In this document: positions 60,323-64,000 of the stretch, piece by piece
How the letters are laid out: the number at the start of each line of letters is the position of its first letter
Position numbering within the stretch: the stretch's first letter is position 1
From: Nostoc sp. TCL240-02
GTDB lineage: Bacteria; Cyanobacteriota; Cyanobacteriia; Cyanobacteriales; Nostocaceae
Reading direction: 5' to 3'
Length of the DNA: 64,000 nucleotides
Assembly: GCF_013343235.1 (NCBI RefSeq)
Contig: NZ_CP040094.1
Span: 5,761,001-5,825,000, forward strand
The notes under the pieces: model-generated
What the model saw: only the letters and a program-made list of their open reading frames with translations
Told to the model about the DNA's origin: nothing
The model's database searches: none
Program-made: the position numbers and the translations under genes

Positions 60323-61227
60323 ATCCGTTCGCCTCCAAAAATTCGCCGTTGAATCAAAGTGATGGCAACGATCGCAGCTGCTAACAAAAATGCGATCGCA
60401 GCTGCATATCCCATTTGTAAATTCCGAAACACAGCTTGGTAAATTAGCAGCACCACTGTTAAAGTAGCGTTGTTTGGGCCGCCAGTACCGCCAGAAAAGA
60501 TGTAAGACTGGTCAAAAAGCTGAAAAGTCCCAATCACCCCCACTGCTACCACAAAGAAGGTTACAGGCTTAAGCAAGGGAAGGGTAATGTGGATAAATTG
60601 CTGCCACCCATTTGCTCCATCGAGTTCCGCTGCCTCATAAAGTGTTTGGGGTATATCTTGCAAGGCGGCCAGATAAATCACCATGAAAAACGGCGCAGTT
60701 GACCAAATGTTCATGATCATAATGCCTTTGAGCGCAACAGCTGGATCGCCCAACCAGTTATAAGTAGGTAGCCCTACAAAAGCGAGAAAATCGTTTAGTA
60801 GCCCATCGGTGTTATAAATCCACATAAAGATCAGCGTCAGCACTGCTGAAGAGGTGACTGTGGGCAAAAAGTAGAGGATGCGCCACCAGTTTTTACCGTA
60901 AATCCCAGAATTCAGAGTTAGCGCCAGAATTAAAGCTAAGACTGTTTGAGTTGGCACAACAATAGCTACGTATTGTGCTGTATTTCTTAAAGCAATCCAA
61001 ACCCTTTCATCTTCAGCTAATCGTGTGAAATTCCGAAAACCGATGAACTCGTACTCAATACCGCCGAGAAGTCGGACTTTTTGCAAGGAAAGAAAAACGG
61101 CGTAGAGAATGGGTAAGACTACAAAAGTCCCCAAAACTAGAATGGTGGGCATCATGAACATATACCCAGCCAAGTCTTCTGTGATATTCCACCTGGGGTT
61201 ACTCCGCCGCCTGTTGATTGCAAACAC
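60319..61227 (-). CDS. carbohydrate ABC transporter permease (MalF/UgpA type)
   Basis: 302 residues, six membrane helices; starts at ATG 61227. The EAA loop reads YEAAELDGANGWQQFIHITL, then PLLKPVTFF. The N-terminal ITEDLAGYMFMMPTILVLGT is typical of MalF-like permeases without the large extra domain. It forms a heterodimeric sugar pore with the downstream gene (4-bp overlap). Confidence 0.9.
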   Translation of the reverse strand: MFAINRRRSNPRWNITEDLAGYMFMMPTILVLGTFVVLPILYAVFLSLQKVRLLGGIEYEFIGFRNFTRLAEDERVWIALRNTAQYVAIVVPTQTVLALILALTLNSGIYGKNWWRILYFLPTVTSSAVLTLIFMWIYNTDGLLNDFLAFVGLPTYNWLGDPAVALKGIMIMNIWSTAPFFMVIYLAALQDIPQTLYEAAELDGANGWQQFIHITLPLLKPVTFFVVAVGVIGTFQLFDQSYIFSGGTGGPNNATLTVVLLIYQAVFRNLQMGYAAAIAFLLAAAIVAITLIQRRIFGGERI

Positions 61228-61477
61228 TACAGAACCTCCGTTTAATCTCGCACTAACCCGGCTGTAGCGATGGGTTGTGCATGATTATTGATCCTACTCC
61301 TGTAAAAAAATATTTAACCTCATTAAATTAAATTTCTATTTTTGGAAAGCGTAGACACAAAACGGCGATTTCCAAGATATCGGTTGTATGAGTTAGCTGC
61401 TTATGTAATTTAGGGAACTATATATTTAGCTTCCTATGGGGATGCTAATTAACCCGACTCAAGCAAGAGGATACAAA

Positions 61478-63922
61478 ATGTCATATATAACCTACTTACG
61501 TTCGATTAAAAGTGAACTCCAGAGAACTGGAAAAACTCAAAAAAGCCTACGGGTAAAAACTATCATAGAACAGTTTGGCTACCAGCGTAGAAGTCAATCA
61601 TTTATAGATGCTTTTAATACTGCTCTTGGTGAATTGGGACTTTGTGCAAATCCTTGCTTGGATTTGTATATTCCGCTAGATACAAAAATTGCTATTTCTA
61701 TTAAAGGTGTAGAAGCAATAAATAAAGTATCTGAATCAATTTCAGTTAAACTACAAGAGGCAATTTCAGTTAAACATGATTTTTTCTACTACTTGTTTGA
61801 TTTTGGCTCTGAGCAAGAATATGAACGATTCCAAGCGTGTTTAGATTCTCATCAGCCAGTAGGTATTTTTTTAATTCCCCAAATAGAAGACTTCTTTTCT
61901 GATATTGTTGTCAAAATATTTAATTATGAATTAATTAGAAAGTATCAATATAGCGGTTATAATACTATACCTAAAGCTGGTAATAGGAAAATTCCTACAA
62001 CTATTGTCTCAGAAGAAAAAGATTGTGAAGATGAACAAGAAAATCCTATCTCTGATGCTAGTATTTTTCAGTTTTATCGCTCAACTATGACCAGTATTAT
62101 ACTTGGTAATACTGGTTTAGAATTGCTGGATTCGGAAAAATTCGATCAGCAGTTTGAACAGATATCTTTATCTGCGAATAAATATAATTATGAACAGTTT
62201 TTTATTTTATTTCATTGTCCATCAGTATTAGAAATCCAAGCTCATCAGCAAGAAGATGCTTTAGGATACTTGGTAGATAGAGTTGCCAGTAAAATTCCTT
62301 TTACTTTTACTCTCAGGTGTAAATACCCAAATGAAGCTTCTCTTGAGCATAAAGAAGAAGTATATGCCCATTTTCGTCTACTTTTAGAACTTCCATATTA
62401 TCAAATAGAGGAAGATGACGCATCTTTGCGAGATTATTTTGTAGATTTGCAAAAAGCTCAAATACAGGCTGAATCACAGCTATTATTGAAGATAAAGCCC
62501 GAACATTTTTACAGCCTGAAGTGGCAGCAAGAAAGCAAAGAATATATCTATCTCAAGTATTTTGCTATTAAAAGTTTAGAAAGTCTAGGATATGAATTGT
62601 CTAATATTGGCTGTGAAGTTGAGTTGACTTCTAGGGATGAGGAAACACCTGATGAAGATACATCAGATGAAGATGAAGAGTATCAAAGTGAAATTATAGA
62701 AGTCTATGTAAAAAATCAGGTAGTAGTTGAGATAGAAACTCTCAAATACCAAGAATTTCAGGATAATAATCTCTTTTTAGATCCCCTTAAAAGAGTTTTG
62801 AGAAAATCAAAAGTATGGCCAAATAAGCTAGAAAGTCTTTGGTTGGTAATTCCCGGTTTTGAGATTGCCCGCAACTATTACCAACTCAAAAAAGCTAAGG
62901 AAATATTAGAATATAAGTTATCTGGATATTATGGCGATCGCTTCCAGGTTGTAATCATGGCTCCTGATTATGAAAAACACCAATTAGTCCCAGTATCATT
63001 TGATTCTATTGAATATCCATCTTTTGAGTATGGGGTTAAAAAACCTAGTTTGTTACAAGCATATCCAGTCACTAACCGCGTTAAAGAATTCAAGCTTGAC
63101 TTTAGCCAAGTAAAAGGACTAAACGAAGAAAAAGACAAATTAAATAAACTCCTCAAGTTGCAATCTAAGGGACATAAGGGTTCAATTGGTGGAATTCTTT
63201 TCTATGGATTACCTGGATGTGGTAAAACTCTACTGGCAAATGCCTTTGCTAATGAGTCTGGCAGATATTTCTTTAAATTCTCTCCTGCTGATATTGTCAG
63301 TGTTTGGATAGGTCAAAGTCAAAAAAATATTCGAGATATCTTTGCTCAAGCTAAGAAAAAAGCTCCTTCCGTTTTATTTATTGATGAGTTAGACAGTATT
63401 GGGTTTAATCGTAATGAAGACAACGCCCACACAGACCAAAAAGCAACTATTAATCAATTACTCATCGAACTAAATAATCTTCAAAATAGTGACGTGATTG
63501 TGATAGCTGCTACTAATTATTTGAGTGGTATAGATAGTGCTTTGAAACGTTCTGGTAGATTGGATTGGAAGATTCCTATCTTTCCACCATCTCAAACAGA
63601 AAGAATAGAGTTATTCATACATTACCTGTCAAAAATTGATATGAATCAGTTAGTTAACTTTGAAATTCTGGCAGAGAAAAGTATGAAGTTTACGTCATCA
63701 GATATCGAGTTAGTTTGTCGGGAAGTTAGAAATGCTATTCTTCTAGAAGAAATAAGTTCAGCTTTAACAACTTCAGATGTGATTACTTACATTAATAATC
63801 TACAAGATGGTGGTTTAAGTCTTAACCAAGAACAAGTCAAGGAATTTATGGAAGAGTGTAAAAGAATGAGTGTGAAGAATCCTAAGCTAGAAACTCTGAA
63901 ATTAGAATGGGCTTTGTATTAG
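61478..63922 (+). CDS. large AAA+ ATPase with uncharacterised N-terminal half
   Basis: 814 residues from ATG 61478 (MSYITYLRSIKSELQ), which has gagga six bases upstream. The first 70 residues look like a winged-helix/HARE-like domain (KSLRVKTIIEQFGYQRRSQS). The middle (about 75-500) is unrecognised; around 414-422 VVVEIETLK recalls the last strand of PD-(D/E)XK nucleases but lacks the Lys. The C-terminal AAA+ module has Walker A GLPGCGKT (about 577), Walker B SVLFIDELDS, sensor VIAATN and an Arg-finger region ALKRSGRLDWKIP, most like Cdc48/FtsH/katanin-type unfoldases. Low GC and AT-rich codons differ from its neighbours. A role in substrate remodelling or defence is speculation. Confidence 0.7.
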   Translation: MSYITYLRSIKSELQRTGKTQKSLRVKTIIEQFGYQRRSQSFIDAFNTALGELGLCANPCLDLYIPLDTKIAISIKGVEAINKVSESISVKLQEAISVKHDFFYYLFDFGSEQEYERFQACLDSHQPVGIFLIPQIEDFFSDIVVKIFNYELIRKYQYSGYNTIPKAGNRKIPTTIVSEEKDCEDEQENPISDASIFQFYRSTMTSIILGNTGLELLDSEKFDQQFEQISLSANKYNYEQFFILFHCPSVLEIQAHQQEDALGYLVDRVASKIPFTFTLRCKYPNEASLEHKEEVYAHFRLLLELPYYQIEEDDASLRDYFVDLQKAQIQAESQLLLKIKPEHFYSLKWQQESKEYIYLKYFAIKSLESLGYELSNIGCEVELTSRDEETPDEDTSDEDEEYQSEIIEVYVKNQVVVEIETLKYQEFQDNNLFLDPLKRVLRKSKVWPNKLESLWLVIPGFEIARNYYQLKKAKEILEYKLSGYYGDRFQVVIMAPDYEKHQLVPVSFDSIEYPSFEYGVKKPSLLQAYPVTNRVKEFKLDFSQVKGLNEEKDKLNKLLKLQSKGHKGSIGGILFYGLPGCGKTLLANAFANESGRYFFKFSPADIVSVWIGQSQKNIRDIFAQAKKKAPSVLFIDELDSIGFNRNEDNAHTDQKATINQLLIELNNLQNSDVIVIAATNYLSGIDSALKRSGRLDWKIPIFPPSQTERIELFIHYLSKIDMNQLVNFEILAEKSMKFTSSDIELVCREVRNAILLEEISSALTTSDVITYINNLQDGGLSLNQEQVKEFMEECKRMSVKNPKLETLKLEWALY

Positions 63923-63939
63923 CAATAGCTCAATAAAAA

Positions 63940-64000
63940 TGGCGTAGGCGTAGCCCGCACTTCTCTACGAGACGCTGCGCGAACGGCTGCGCTCAGTGAC
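63940..64000. repeat. Nostoc compound repeat at the window end
   Basis: ggcgtaggcgtagcccgc followed by cttctctacgagacgctgcg and gaacggctgcgctcag. This is the same type of mosaic found at 9833-10062 and within two tRNA genes of the array. Confidence 0.7.

Overview
The window is chromosomal DNA from a filamentous, Nostoc-like cyanobacterium. The gene content supports this: psbV, petE, petJ, petH, prk, light-dependent protochlorophyllide reductase, crtP-crtB, and a geosmin synthase with its partner genes. The octamer GCGATCGC (HIP1) occurs throughout. Short tandem repeats of the GGGAATT/GGGCATT/GGGGATT type sit in many intergenic gaps, as do the compound repeats typical of Nostoc and Anabaena. 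Genes lie on both strands in short operons separated by AT-rich gaps.

Layout. 1-11.4 kb: housekeeping genes (a decayed metallo-beta-lactamase-fold protein, panD, ppa, a DUF362 protein, aspartase, pgsA, LD-carboxypeptidase, a methyltransferase, homoserine dehydrogenase, petH). 12.7-15.4 kb: prk and metK; metK has a long structured 5' leader that looks like a riboswitch. 15.5-20.8 kb: a minus-strand operon of geosmin synthase followed by two near-identical Family 2B encapsulin shell proteins with an inserted cyclic-nucleotide-binding domain. The synthase carries the same 15-residue motif after each of its two cyclase domains. 21-29.5 kb: repeats, an MFS exporter, a DUF4231 gene split by two in-frame stops, a homocysteine-biosynthesis-family protein, a basic-tailed protein, a TPR protein, and a GDT1-family manganese exporter behind a yybP-ykoY-like manganese riboswitch. 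29.6-40.3 kb: por, a remnant-like small gene pair, sdhA, a periplasmic binding protein, tRNA-Ser, crtP-crtB and a NagZ-type glycosidase.

40.4-43.4 kb: a tightly packed minus-strand array of 32 tRNA genes. By my anticodon reading it covers all 20 amino acids. Many members are non-canonical, and two are interrupted by repeat elements. Canonical tRNA-Ser(GCT) and tRNA-Glu(TTC) genes elsewhere in the window allow direct comparison. It matches the cryptic tRNA operons described in Anabaena/Nostoc.

43.9-64 kb: a polysaccharide deacetylase, an HNH nuclease, a ribbon-helix-helix regulator, a repeat-rich gap with a MITE-like element and one copy of a dispersed repeat, a GAF histidine kinase that lacks its phospho-acceptor histidine, an SRPBCC protein, a Na+/H+ antiporter, a cytochrome b6 paralogue lacking one haem ligand, a lipase, a TonB-like protein, the petJ-petE-psbV electron-carrier group, two sugar ABC permeases, and a large AAA+ ATPase with an uncharacterised N-terminal half.

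The strongest candidates for new or under-described biology are the two-shell encapsulin/geosmin operon with its paired cargo-like motifs, the metK leader RNA, and the tRNA array with its interrupted and degenerate members. No tool was run; all structures, motifs and family calls were read by eye.
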